Below, piece by piece: positions 45,257 to 57,745 of a stretch of DNA of 64,000 nucleotides (position 1 is the first letter of the stretch; each line of letters starts with the position of its first letter). The notes under the pieces were generated by a model. The model made no database searches. It was not told where the DNA came from and worked only from the letters and a program-made list of their open reading frames with translations. The DNA is from Calonectria ilicicola (Eukaryota > Ascomycota > Sordariomycetes > Hypocreales > Nectriaceae), in contig CP085828.1 of the NCBI GenBank assembly GCA_020809705.1, forward strand, positions 1,674,001-1,738,000. The letters are read 5' to 3'. The position numbers and the translations under genes were made by a program.

Positions 45257-46326
45257 ATGGCGCCATCTGCTGATGTTCCCGAATTCACCCCCAAGGGGGA
45301 TGCTACTATCCTAAGCCTCCGAAAGAGCCTCTGCGCCGAAGATACCCCTCTTCCTGTCCGTTTCCGCGCCCTCTTCTCCCTCAAGCACGTCGCGAAAAAT
45401 TCCCAAGAGGAGGACAATGTTCTCGGTGCCATCGATGCCATCGCCGCCGCTTTCGCCTCTCCCTCGGCCCTATTGAAGCATGAGCTTGCATACTGCCTTG
45501 GCCAGGCCAGCCACACTGCTGCTGTCAAGCCCCTCCGCGATGTCCTAGCCGATCTCCAACAGGATCCCATGGTTCGACACGAAGCAGCAGAGGCGCTTGG
45601 CGCCCTGGGCTGGGAGGATAACCTCGACATTTTGAAGGCGTACCGTGACCGTGCGGGCGAGGATGTCAGCATTGTCGAGACTTGCGAGATTGCTATCGAC
45701 CGCATCGAGTGGGAGAACTCTGAAGAGCGCAAGAAGGAAAAGCTGCGCCAGAGGTATGCAAATTGTTCTATTTTGCACTATTGGGTTGCCCCATGACTGA
45801 TTGATCTAGTGATTTCGCCTCGATCGACCCTGCTCCCCCCATGCCCGAGTCTGAGAAAGAAGTTGATGTTGAAGAGCTTCGTAAGACGCTCATGGACACA
45901 AACCTTCCTCTTTTCCTCCGATATCGCGCCATGTTTGCCCTTCGCGACCTGGCTTCCCCCCCCGACCTGCCCACCGCAGTCCCAGCAGTTCTCGCGCTTG
46001 CCGAGGGCTTCGCTGATTCCTCTGCGCTATTCCGTCATGAAGTCGCATTCGTTTTCGGTCAGCTGTCGCACCCGGCTTCCATCCCTGCCCTCACTGCTGC
46101 GCTGAGCGATGTCAATGAGGCCAGTATGGTTCGCCACGAGGCGGCTGAGGCGCTCGGCGGTCTCGGAGAGGAGGAGGGCGTTGAGGCGACACTGAGGAAG
46201 TTCCTGAATGACAAGGAGAAGGTCGTGCGGGAGAGTTGTATTGTCGCATTGGATATCGCCGAGTATGAGAACAGTGGAGAGACCGAGTATGCACTGATCC
46301 CCGAGGTCGGCGGTGCTTCTGCATGA
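45257..46326 (+). CDS. LIA1: Deoxyhypusine hydroxylase (DOHH)
   Basis: Di-iron enzyme that hydroxylates deoxyhypusine on eIF5A, the last step of hypusine formation, in the cytosol. Exon 45257..45753 joins 45810..46326 over a 56 bp intron, giving 337 residues. It is an all-helical HEAT-repeat protein in two halves. The four His-Glu iron-binding pairs are all present: H75-E76, H108-E109, H242-E243 and H275-E276, in the contexts [32 protein letters not shown] and [11 protein letters not shown]. The intron falls in the linker between halves. Its 3' end faces RPA12 with only 117 bp between stop codons. Confidence 0.97.
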
Positions 46327-46443
46327 ATATGGCTCTCATTGGCCAGTTGAGCCAAAATGAATTCTAGTTATTTTCATGCCAACTAAAAAAAAGTTATTAG
46401 CAAAGAGAAAAAAGGCCGGTTAGCCAATGGATATAGATATTTC

Positions 46444-46862
46444 TTACGAGTTTCCACATTTGCAGCTGTAAATGACCGTTGAACCTTCGTCGGCGCTGCG
46501 AAGTTGCACAGTCGTGTACGTGATGTCAGTTTCGCTGCCACAGGCGCTGCATTTTTCACCATGCGCGGCGCTATCAGTCTTGAGCTGATGCTTCTCGACG
46601 GCTTGGACGTTGGACTGTAGTTTCTGTCGCAAGAAAGAGGGGAAATCGGAAGGTTTGGTTTCTGTGAGAATCGTCTTGGAGCCGGTATCTACAGCGTGAC
46701 AAGTTAGCTACTGATTGTGAAGGTTGCTCTCATTAGCGAGCACCAACCTCGATTCTCAGCACCACAGCATTCGCAACTCAGGACATTTCGCTCAGTGCCC
46801 TTGGTCGCGGGAAGCAAGTTACCGCAATCAGTGCAAAAGACGAGAGTTCCGATTGCTGACAT
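46444..46862 (-). CDS. RPA12: RNA polymerase I subunit RPA12 (zinc-ribbon, TFIIS-like)
   Basis: Small Pol I subunit that supports transcript cleavage and termination in rRNA synthesis in the nucleolus. Exon 46748..46862 joins 46444..46688 over a 59 bp intron with a GTTGGT donor, giving 119 residues, the normal length. The N-terminal ribbon has C10, C13, C30 and C33. The C-terminal TFIIS-type ribbon carries the conserved QLRSADEG hairpin with its catalytic Asp-Glu (D105, E106). Zinc ligands are C85, C88, C114 and C116; the last pair is CKC, so spaced C-X-C rather than the usual C-X2-C. The DNA reads TGC AAA TGT there, with no sign of a missing splice. It could be a lineage feature. Divergent from SCC2. 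Confidence 0.94.
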
Positions 46863-47385
46863 GGCGATTGTGAAGGCGAGTCTGATCTGGCTTGCGGGAT
46901 GTTGGTCGCTGAACAAATTCAAGACAAAAAAATATTGAGCCTGTAATAGGTCAAGTCCAAAATGGGCCGCTGGCCGGAAAAACTTCCACACTAAACACAA
47001 GGCGGCGAGTCGAGGATCGGAACAAACGCCGACTGGCCCAAAACAAAAAGCACGGACCACTATTCATCAATCAATCTTCAGGAAGGTCGCGAGGCTGTCA
47101 CTTCCCTAGGCTTCAACCTCGCCCGTTTGGCTTTAATCGTGTGGCATCCGTTGAGGTCGACAATGCCTTGAGCGACAATCGTTTCTTGATCTGCCCGACC
47201 GGCACTGTATATTATCTACATACAGGCTCCTATTTATTGTTTAAACGAGCCTGCGCCGCCGAACATCGTCTCGCAATCCGTTCCTGCGCCGAGCTCCCAA
47301 GCCCCCGATGCCGCGTCGCCCGTTTGCTCCTTCCCCCGACAATGTTTGAAGCGCGGCTATTGTGAAGATCGCAACAATAGAAAGC
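46863..47385. promoter_or_regulatory. Divergent promoter between RPA12 and SCC2
   Basis: 520 bp between two divergent start codons. Only short unsupported frames; no clear motif picked out. Confidence 0.45.
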
Positions 47386-50300
47386 ATGAACTCCAACAAC
47401 AGTGGAGGCCCTCAGAATGGGCTTTATGCCCATACGGGGATGCCTGACACCCGACCCACAATACACCGACCATTCACTCTCCAAGAATCACTGCCCTATT
47501 CGCCGCAGACGTCGACGATCCCATTCATTTCAGGTTCGAACGCATGCCTGTATCTCTTTCAGTATTCTCTATTGTCTGACACTAAATAGACATAATACCG
47601 GACCCGAGCCTGGGTTCAGGCACCCCGGCGATGCCCATCTCCGACCTCTTCCCGACCCAAGAGTTCGACAGCTTAAATCGAGACGCCCACGGACAGGCGC
47701 AAATGCCAAGGAATGTGAAGCAAGCAGTTGATCACGTCCTGCAGGATATGAAGCCTAGCCAACGAACCCACTTGTAGGAAGATTCCCTTGGCCCCTCACG
47801 AGCGCGCGGGATACTAAACATAAGCAGTAAATTCAGCGCCATCCCGAGAGGTCCATCGAACACGGCCGCTGGCAAGAGCCTTGCCGACGATTTATCTCCG
47901 ATTGCGAAAGCTGTTTACGAAAAAGTGGGAGGTTATTTCAAGGCAACGAAAGCAAACGTCCCTGACGGAAAACTGTCCAACGGTCAACCGGGTGCTTTCC
48001 CCAACGCGAAGCGAGCTTCCTCATCCTCTTCAGTGAACTCCCCAGGTGCCCAACACACGCCCTTGTTCCCGGCGCAAAACTCCCAATCGCATAGGTCGAA
48101 TTCTATCAAGATCGAAGTAGCCATCCCATCGAAGCAATTTGATGGATCGCAATATATCGATGCTAGAAGCCTTACTCAGCACGAAGACATTTCATCCATT
48201 GCCGTTCAATCATTGCAACCACCAATAGCTCCGCTGCCACAAGCCATAGCCCCTCCACCTCCGTTTCCTCTTATTCCCGACGATGAAAAGAACGCGTCCA
48301 TTAGAATCGAGCTACCGCATACCAACATTAATAAAGCCGAATACCTGGAAGTTGAAGAGCCCCCCGAAGAGCCCCAGAATCTCTCAGCCCGAAGGCAAGG
48401 ATTCGCAGACGGTCAAGAAGTCTTGGGCGAGAGTCTTGACCAACGCCAAAGGGGCGAGGTGTCGCTAGACGCTCTCGATAGGCTCGTGCGAACCGTCTTT
48501 GCGTCTGTTGGGAGCGTTCTTGCAATGGAACCTGGATATGATCACATTGTAACCATGACCCAAGACCAGGAGGTGGCAATGACGGCTGCCACCCAGCAAA
48601 AGATGCACACCGCAATACAGAAGACAATTGCGCTGAAGTGTTTCGACCAAGTCCCCGTTGAACACCTGGTCCACGTAATAAAGCTTAGCGAAGTGAGCTT
48701 GAAGCAAGCTGAAGGCTTGGAGATGCGAGTGGATGATGGCTGGTCTGAAGATGCGGTTGAATCCTGGGTTCAAAAACTCTTAGAAGTTGATACAATTCTG
48801 AAAGCAGCACGAACATGCCTTCGGATTCTTTCTGGCGGCAGAGAAGACAAACAACTTTATTCAGAGGCGGTCATCCAAAAGAGCGTCGACATTTTCAAAA
48901 CGGTCACCGAAGATGTTGTGGTGCCCTTGGTGGAGCTTCGTCCGTCGGGGAATTCATCTGATATCTTCAAGATGTTCTCAAAACACAAAAAGGCCCTTAC
49001 TTCGACTTTCCTTTGCTGCCAGAAACTGTTTGCTCTTCTTGCTGAATTGGTTACAAAGATCGAGCTCTCAGATACTGTCATCAACTCATTGGAATTTACT
49101 GCTTCGCGCTTGATCTTTGTTGAGAATGCTCACTTTGAAAAGGATTCCGCGGTCGGTGTCCAGAAATTCGATGGTATCCGCTCTGTGGCAATGGATATGC
49201 TCTGCCAGATATTCTTGATAAAACCAGAACAACGACAAGGAATCATTGATGAAATTCTCACTTCACTTGAAAAGCTTCCCGTGGGCAAACAAAGCGCTCG
49301 CCAATTCAAGCTTTCAGAGGGAGGGAGCATCCAACCCGTCTCTGCTCTTCTCATGCGATTGGTTCAAGCTAGTTCTGGTCGAGTGGATAGTAGCAAGGAA
49401 CGAAACCGCAGCAGTTTACTCAAGGGACTTGCTGGAGACGAAGGCGCTGATGAAGAAGATGAGCTGCTGACAGAACCTAGACAGCCTGTCTCATCTATCA
49501 AAAGCGAAGAACATGGTGCCCAACAGCATGCGGTCTCCATCAAAGATCTCGATACTGCGGTGAATCCATTGACAGATAACGCTCAGCGCAACGCGTCGTA
49601 TATTATCAACTTTATTGTTAAAAGAGCCATTGGTTCGACTAAATCAGGCGATACCCCTTACCGCAACCTGTTCGATTTATTTGTGGAGGATTTCACGACG
49701 TGTCTTGATTCGCCTGATTGGCCATCTGCCGAACTTCTCCTCCGTCTATTAATGGTTATGATGGTGCAGTTGTTTGAAGCCCCAAAGACAGCTGCACCGG
49801 CGAAAAACATGGCGCTGGAACTTCTGGGTGGTATGAGTGCTGCAATCTCTCGTCTTCGATCTCACGTAAAGAGAATGGCTGGCGCATCTGAAGGCAATGA
49901 CTCTGATGAGCTGTCTCGATACCTTGCAGAACTTGCCAACCACGCCCTTGAACAAAAGACTCGCGCCGAACAAATTGTGGCATGGACTGGGCCGTACCGA
50001 GCTACGCTTGAATATCTTCAGCACCGCTGCACGGATGATCCGCATTTATCTAGTGCCATCTCATTCTTGATTGCAGATTGGGCCTATCACGTCCACACTG
50101 GCTACGACTCTTTTCAAGAAGGTTATGATGAGAGAGATGAAGAGTTTGGACGGCTGGGGTATCGTTTACGTATGATGATTGAGAATCGGCGATGGCTTGT
50201 GAGCGAGTACACGTTTAAGACGGTATCCGTGAACCAAGCTAAACTCTCGTACTCGATACTCCTATTACGTTCCCCCTTATGTGAATCTTTTGGGAAAATT

Positions 50301-53078
50301 CTTAACATTCTGCTGGCCTCAATGGCTAGTGACCAGGCCACTGTTCGAAGCAAAAGTTTGAAGAGTGTCAATCAAGTGCTCGAAACGGATCCGTCTATCT
50401 TGGATGGCGATTCGGCTGTGATACAGTTGATCCTAGAATGTGCCGGGGACTCATCAACACAAGTTCGAGATTCTGCTCTTGGCTTGCTTGGCAGCTGCAT
50501 CACGATGCGTCCTGTGCTGGAAACATCATTGACACCCAAGATCATTGACCGGTTCCAGGATAGCGGCGTTGGTGTCAGAAAGCGAGCAATGAAACTTGCT
50601 CGAGACATCTATCTTCGCAACCGAAGTAAGCCGCTTCGTAGCACCATTGCTAATGGGCTGCTTCGCAGAGTTCAAGATCCGGACGAGACTGTTAGAGACC
50701 TTGCTCGTCAAATGATTGAGGAAGTCTGGTTTACACCGTTCTACCGGGATGATGGTACAGCTGTCTACCAAACTTCGCTGACGGAGCACGTTTCTCTCGT
50801 TATTCAAACTGTCAAATCCGGTACAGTCACTGAAATTCTCGACAAGGTTTTCCAGACCATTCTTAAGCCACAGAACAAATCTTTGGAAGGCCCATTTTCA
50901 GTTTGCTCTAAACTCGTCGCGAACATGTTTGGTCTAATCGACAATTTGGACTCTGACGATCCAGCTGTTCCTTCTGGCAGAGACGCTTTACAAGTCCTCA
51001 CTATCTTCGCCAAAGCTGACCCTAAGTTGTTCAATTTTGAACAGATTCGACTTCTTAAACCCCATCTCGCCACATTCTCCGGAACTGACGAGTTGGCTGC
51101 ATTCCGGGCTGTAACAGTTATCTATAAGCGCGTGCTCCCACAACTGACGACAGTTCATACTGATTTTCTATCAGAGGTGCGCCTTAATCTCCTCAAGGCG
51201 ATTGGAAAAATTGCATCTCGAGGCGCCGTTGACGATTTGATTGCTTGCACCCGAGTTGTTTGCGAACTTCTACAGTCCTTTGAGCCTCTGGCCAACCTGG
51301 TGGCATCGAGTCTGCTGGGTATCCAAAAACTTCGGGCCGCGGGTTCTCTGGATGCAAAGAAATTACAATTCCTTTCTGCCTACTCGATCATCGTTGGCAT
51401 GGTAGGCAAGCATTGCGACCTGGACAAACAGATTCAAATTTTCAAGGCTAAATTCCCGAAATGGTCAGGGGATTCAGTCCCGAGACTGGTAGTTGATATG
51501 CTGGTGCCCTTTGCCTCACCATCACAACCACTGGACGCTCGCAAAGCCTCTTTAGAAGCAATTGGACTTGTGTGCCAATCTTGGCCCCGCAATTACGTGA
51601 TTGCTAAAGTATATACGGCATTTCAGCAAGTCTTTGACGACCAGGTGCCCATCTTGGAAACGATGATCTTGAAGTCGTTTAGGGAATTTCTTGTTACAGA
51701 AGAGAAACGTTCCGAGACGGCCGCAGCAGAGGCCCCCGCTAAGCAACAAAAAAAGGAGTTGACGGTAATGGGTGGAACCAGCTTTGATGATGTGGCAAGC
51801 GCCACAACGCAAAGGTTCCTAAAGGACTTTACTCGCATTGCTCTAGCCTCACAAGATGAACACGCATTCCTCGCTATGGAGGTGTTGGGTAGTATCAATC
51901 GACAAGGCCTTACTCATCCCAAGGAAACTGGAATTACCTTAATTACACTGGAAACATCAGCAAATCGGAAGATAGCGGAGCTTGCATTTGCTGAGCACCG
52001 AGCATTGCACGAGAAACACGAGACAGTGCTCGAGCGAGAATACGCCAAAGCAGTACAGTCAGCATATGCTTACCAAAGAGATGTGGTGAAGGATTCACAT
52101 GGCGCGACAATGAATCCCTTCCAGTCCAAGTTGCATTTCCTGATGGAGGTTCAGAAAATCAGTAAAATGAGGAACCGCCAGCGGTTCCTGGAAAAGCTCT
52201 GCGGGCAAGTGGATTTTGACCTTTCTAAGCTAGATGCAGCTCCTGAACTCCCTCCCCATGTCGACTTTGCACGGTTCATTATTGAAAACCTGGCATTCTT
52301 CGAGTACCAGACCGTTGGAGAGCTACAAGCCACAGTCAACTCAATTGAGAAGATGGTGACGAGCACAGGCGCGACAGTAGCACAGGCCATTGAGTCGGAA
52401 GTATTCAATGTCCGTATGGATGTTGAACAATTAGCCCCGCCCCCGCCAGCTTTTGCACCGGTCCCTGGACTGGACGGACAATTCATGGACATGTCGGTTC
52501 CGGGAACTGCGCCAATGCCAGCTCCGGTCCCAGCTCCTAAGATGACCTTGTCGGTGGACCCGGGCCGGCTCCGTCAGCTGACAGCAGGATCAGTTATCTT
52601 GTTGTCTCTTTGGGAGGCGCGTACACATTTACGCCGACTCTATGGAATGGGAACCAATCGACATGATAGCAAGGCAAAGGCGTTGGCGAAGGACCTCAAC
52701 AAAACCCCGACAAAAGTCCAAGGTGTTCATGGAGAGAGATTTTGGGATGAGGTGACATCACACGTGAATGGGTTGCATTCACAGGAACAAATGGTTCAAA
52801 AGTGCAACGCCTTTGTGGAGCTCCTTAACGTGGACAAAGAGTTTAAGGTGGCAGACGAAGACGACAGGCAGATGGAGGACCCTTCAACACCGAGTGGTGA
52901 TGAAGAGGAAGAAGGAGATGCAATGATGGACAGAGGCCGCAAGCGTAAGGGAGTCATGACACCTGGAGGCCGCAAGAAAAGGGCCAGGTCGGGATCTCAG
53001 CCTCGAAAACGGGGTCGACCACGCAAGCAAAGCGCAGAAAACGATCACGATGGCGATCTTGAGGCAGAATGGGCATAA
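47386..53078 (+). CDS. SCC2: Cohesin loader subunit SCC2 (NIPBL/Mis4)
   Basis: Loads cohesin onto chromosomes with Scc4 and stimulates its ATPase. Exons 47386..47533, 47590..47773 and 47828..53078 give 1860 residues. The N-terminal ~330 residues are low-complexity and include SDLFPTQEFDSL and NVKQAVDHVLQDM, the part that contacts Scc4 in the family. The rest is a long HEAT-repeat solenoid, seen in repeated helices such as VIQLILECAGDSSTQVRDSA, DSGVGVRKRAMKLARDIYL and LLRRVQDPDETVRDLARQMI, the conserved Scc2 core. A basic tail ends with KRGRPRK, an AT-hook core, after a short acidic run. The first intron uses donor GTTCGA. The start ATG is the first in frame after a GTG; upstream sequence has no better candidate. 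Confidence 0.95.
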
Positions 53079-54667
53079 TTTTACTAGAGGGAGGCGCGTG
53101 CTGATTTCTAGGATGTTGAGGTTGGGCAGATTTTGATGGTGGCGTACAGCCCTGCGCGGCTGGGGCTGTGGCTAGTTCGCCCAAAGACGTTGGGTGCGGG
53201 GACCTGTTGTGGCTTGGGCTTTGTTTCTGGGGAGCTGGAGCTGGGGAGGCAAGACTTAGATGGAATCATGGACCAGATGAAATGACGTATATTCGGAAGC
53301 GGATAAGGTGGTGGGAAGGGGAGCTTTGCACTGTTCGCGGAAGGAATTGATGGAAAGGGAAGGCGTTTTTGGGAGCGACGTTTTTCTTTGATGATACCTG
53401 AGCGCGTATAGAGAGCTCACCTTGGCAGCGAATTTAGGGCAGATTAAAGGTGTTCATAGGAATGGAGGCAAGAAGTCTCCGAAACACATTACAGACAAGA
53501 CAAAGAAAGAAAAAAGAAAGACACACGAAGAGAAAGTTCAATGACGATGGATTGAGCCCTGATCTGGAGTAGTGACTGTTAGTTCATGTTGATTGGCCCT
53601 CGATTGAGCTGGCGAGCTCAAGACTTGGCGCAGAAGTTAGAAAAACAAGAATCAGGGGACGGATTGTGGGGACAGCAAAAGATGCGAGAGCGAGGGCGAT
53701 CTCGGCATCTCTTGGCCGTCTTGGCAAGCTGTAGCATGGCTTGGCATGATTGAGGTGGGTCTGACAAGCTAACGACATCTCAGTCGAAAACGTGGAATCA
53801 GTGCATCCTGCGCATGTAGCTGGATTGGCGGAGAGGGATACATGATCCACGATACATGATACATGCAGGCGCCGATCACTGCGAGGGAAGCAGGATTACG
53901 CCGCCATTGTCATCATCAATCGGCGGTCGGAGCTGATTTTCTGCCGGCCCAGTTCGTCTCGCACGACTTTTCCCAAAGCAGCTTCTTCTCAGCTCTGATG
54001 AACAGCCAGTGCGTCTGCTAAATTGCCCGGATCCAAGTCCAGACCCACGGCCCACCCACAGGTAATTCCCCTTCCCTGCCAACGGTCCAGACTCCCCCTG
54101 TTGGTGCCAAAGGGGCTGGTTGGACCGCAGCGTCTCCGCGTACAGCGCGAAAATGGAGATGAGTGAGGTACTGGCGGGCGGGCATTGGCTGACAGGGCAG
54201 ATAGAGTAAGGGACAAGGTGTGTTCTCTGTTCCTGGGAGTGGATGGGGGGAGGAGGCCTCCTTTAGATTTGGCAAGTGGCATGTTCTGGCGTACGCGGTC
54301 TGTGACGGCTCAGCCAGCTTCTTGCATGGGAGCACACTATGATGCACAACGGGCGTTTGGCGTCTGAACAACGCATCGCAGGGAACTTTGGTGTCCTCGC
54401 TGGAGGTATTTATCCAGTCAGAGCCCATGGCCACCACCCATGGACCTGGTAATTGGAGAGGCTGCATTAGAAAAACCAGCGCATACGCCCGTCATACGCC
54501 ATCCGGTACAACACACGCCGCCATTTCACGTCTCCAAGCAGGGCCGTTGATTAAGGAGCCCACCAAAGGGAAAACCAAGGTTCCCTCATCTTGTTTCACG
54601 AACCCATTCTCATTTCTTTGGACGGAAGACGTCAGTGCTAGAATTAACTAGCTAGCCAACTCTCTTG

Positions 54668-54762
54668 TTGGTCTGTCCCTTTTCCTTTTCTCTTTTTTTT
54701 CCCCCTCCTTCTCGTTTCTCTCTCTTCCTCCCTCTCTCTGTTTTCTTCATTTTTCGCATCCG
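54668..54762 (+). promoter_or_regulatory. Pyrimidine-rich core-promoter tract of the Ca2+/H+ exchanger gene
   Basis: A ~95 bp stretch of almost pure C and T, about 370-460 bp upstream of the start codon. CT tracts of this kind often lie just upstream of transcription starts in filamentous fungi; that assignment is by analogy. Confidence 0.5.
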
Positions 54763-54924
54763 GCAAACGCTTCCGTAGTAGTCGTTTCCCTCTTACACGC
54801 GCCCCCAATTACGTCCTCTCCTTCAATTTTAACACGACAACGAGTGCTCCACACACACTCTAAATCGATCCGTCCCGTGCTCACCCCCCAGAGCCGTTCA
54901 CGTTAACGTGCCAAGGCCTTGGCA

Positions 54925-55038
54925 ATGGCAGCTTCTTGTGAGTTCTCATTCTTGCACTGCACACCAACCGACCGCCACACACTCCTTCGACATCTGCACT
55001 TTGCCCTCCCGACGGACTTCGAGCCGTCAGTTTTTTGA
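54925..55038 (+). other. Possible upstream open reading frame in the exchanger leader
   Basis: An ATG opens a 37-codon frame ending in TGA 93 bp before the main start. It could dampen translation. The alternative is that GTGAGT inside it at 54938 is a 5' UTR splice donor, in which case the small frame would be removed. Confidence 0.35.
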
Positions 55039-55131
55039 CTTTTGGGGCCTCGCACCCGTGTCCCTGCTGCCTTCTTTTTCAATCATTTCCCCTTTATTTA
55101 CCCTTCTACCCACTGATCTTCTTTGCTTACC

Positions 55132-56939
55132 ATGTCTCAAGTCAACCATTTCAACCTCAAGCGCCAGGCGCACACACTTAGTCGCACCAGCTCCGACCAG
55201 TCGTGGAACCCCTTCCGCCATGTTGACCACTCCCGAAAGCGTAGCACATGGGACCTCGAGCAGCAGAACTCACGAAATAGCCCCTTGACTGGCGAGCAGC
55301 TCACCCACGCCCACACTGACCCCACGAGCTCCCGCGGAGTCACTAGAGAATGGTCCAACGCGGAAACAACGGGCCCAGACGGCGACATCGAAGTCTCATC
55401 GCAAGATAGAAGTCTGAACCACGCTGCCGAGCCCGCTACTGAGATACCTGTTTCGCAGCGAGGCTTGATTGATGCAGAGAAGGACAGTGGATTGCGAAAC
55501 AGGAAGCCTGAGGATGAGGCGCCCAGGCCAAAACAGGAGGAAGATGACAAGGCCAAGAAGGCAAAGGCAAAGGAGAACAAGGGCTTCTTTCGCAAAGTTG
55601 AACCCAAGGAGCCCTTTACTGTTGCCAACCAGCTCCAGAGAACTCTGCTAAACTCATGGATCAATATCCTCCTCGTTGCCGCCCCCGTCGGTATCGCCAT
55701 CAACTATATTCACTCGGTCAGCCGTATCGCCGTCTTTGTTGTCAACTTCATCGCCATTATCCCCCTTGCTTCCATGCTCAGCTTCGCCACCGAGGAGATT
55801 GCCCTGCGCACTGGCGAGGTGCTTGGTGGTCTCATCAACGCTACTTTCGGAAACGCTGTCGAACTCATCGTCGCGATTCTTGCCCTCGTCGATGGCAAGA
55901 CCGTAATTGTGCAAACGTCGCTGATTGGCTCCATCCTTTCCAACCTTCTTCTGGTTATGGGATTCTGCTTCTTCTTTGGAGGCTTGCGTCGCCAGCAGCA
56001 GTACTTCAACGAAACTGTCGCTCAAACCGCTGCGTCGTTGCTTGCCCTCGCTGTCGCCTCCGTCATTGTCCCCACTGTCTTCGATATCAACACCAACACT
56101 CCCGTCAAGGACGTCGCCGATCTCTCTCGTGGAACCGCCGTTATTCTGCTCGTAGTTTATGGTGCTTACCTCGTTTTCCAGCTCAGGACTCACCAGGACG
56201 TCTTCACAGAGGAGAGCCAAAAGGTTGCTGCCAAGCCATGGAGCAGCAGCGGCCTGGGTTCCAGTGCCATCAAGAACGGCCTTGCTGCTCCTGGCGCTAT
56301 TCTGGGACGCAGCGTGGTTGATCGGGACGAAAACGACCAAGTCACCAAGATGCTCAGGAACCCTCGCAGCTTCCAGCACGAGGATCAAGAGGAGGATGAG
56401 GAAGAGGAGCCTCAGTTGAACTTCATTGTTGCCGTTGCTACTCTTGCCATCTCCACCGTTATTATCGCCCTCTGCGCCGAGTTTATGGTTGATTCTATCG
56501 ACGCTGTGACCAAGGATGGTGGCATCTCTGAAGAATTTGTTGGCCTCATTCTCCTTCCCATTGTTGGTAATGCCGCTGAGCACGCCACGGCCGTTACTGT
56601 TGCCATCAAGGACAAGATGGACTTGGCTATCGGCGTCGCTGTTGGCTCCAGTATGCAGGTTGCCCTCTTCCTCATCCCCCTCCTCGTCATCATCGGCTGG
56701 GGAATGGGTGTGGATGAGATGAACCTCAGTTTCGACATCTTCCAGGTTGCCGTCATGTTCGTGGCTGTTCTCCTCACCAACTATCTGATTGCTGATGGCA
56801 AGAGCCATTGGCTGGAAGGATTCCTGCTAATTTGTCTCTATGCCATCATCGCTGTTTGCTCTTGGTGTAAGTCATGAATCCACATTAACAAGCTTTCATC
56901 AATCACTTACTAATTCAATTTACAGGGTATGTGAATTAA
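55132..56939 (+). CDS. VCX1: Vacuolar Ca2+/H+ exchanger (CAX family)
   Basis: Vacuolar antiporter that clears cytosolic Ca2+ in exchange for protons. Exon 55132..56866 joins 56926..56939 over a 59 bp intron, giving 582 residues ending CSWWYVN. The first ~160 residues are hydrophilic, with a Lys-rich stretch; such N-terminal tails regulate CAX activity in other fungi and plants. About eleven membrane helices follow in two halves, each with its cation-binding repeat: NATFGNAVELIVAI (first) and PIVGNAAEHATAV (second). An acidic loop (EDQEEDEEEE) separates the halves, as in the family. The first ATG in good context (taccATGT) was taken. Confidence 0.95.
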
Positions 56940-57745
56940 TACATTCTCACGGCCGTGTTTCTTGCTTTGCGTTTTTGATTTCCCCTCGTTTAGAATTCCA
57001 TGCTCTCGCTTGTAGTTTATTCTACTTATCTACAGCACATATTTGTATCTCTAGATGTTGCCCTTGTACATAGACCTCACTCAGTCTTTTTTCCTTTCCT
57101 TTTGGGCGTTTCTTTTATATCCGGTTCCAAGGCGAATTTAGGTTTGGGGAAACGGCGAATGAAATTGGATAAAACAAATCGTTGCATCATGCTCATTTAT
57201 TTTTAATACACCCTACTTTTTGGGGAAAAGAAACAGCTCTGAAATGAGGAAAGTTTAGATTTTTGGACTACCTTTTGGCTATTACTGCAATAAAATCCTT
57301 GAAAAATTGTACCCTTCTACCTTTGCCCGTCATTCTCTGGCTACCTAGTGATTACACCCACATATACATATACTGCATGGCTAAAGACGAAATAACTGCT
57401 CAGAATGATTCAATTATAAAAGGCTCTTACCTTGTTTATTTTTGGGCTATTAATCAATGTTTAGAGTAGTTGAGTTTTGTGGTGTTCAAAGTGAAGAAGT
57501 CACTTGGGGAAAGACGATTTTTCATGGGATGTGTACTTATGTGGGTCTTGAAATATGTCATATATATATATATATATATATAATTGGCACTGCCTCCCTA
57601 TTATATTAAGCCCGTATCCAACAAGTGAAAAATCAATATGAATGAAATCAACGGTATCGATGCTATGTGCTAAATCAATACAATCAATCAATCCCCCTTC
57701 TGCTCCAAATGGCCAATTCGTTTTTCGGAAGGGTGAATTGCAAAA
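56940..57745. other. Convergent 3' region between VCX1 and IML1
   Basis: About 800 bp of AT-rich 3' sequence between two facing genes, including a TA microsatellite at 57560-57583. No gene recognised. Confidence 0.5.
57560..57583. repeat. TA dinucleotide microsatellite
   Basis: About eleven to twelve TA units in the convergent 3' region downstream of IML1, probably near its polyadenylation area. Confidence 0.9.

Larger units (their letters stand above)
53079..55131. other. 2 kb spacer between SCC2 and the Ca2+/H+ exchanger
   Basis: Holds the SCC2 3' UTR and the exchanger promoter and leader. A strong pyrimidine tract runs at about 54670-54760. A 37-codon upstream open frame sits at 54925-55038. 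Frames elsewhere are short and unrecognised. Confidence 0.5.

Noticed and set aside
55654..56808. 384-codon open frame antisense to the Ca2+/H+ exchanger
   Set aside because: It is the exact shadow of the exchanger, whose codon bias removes stops from the opposite strand. Its acidic, Asn/Gly-rich translation matches no family.
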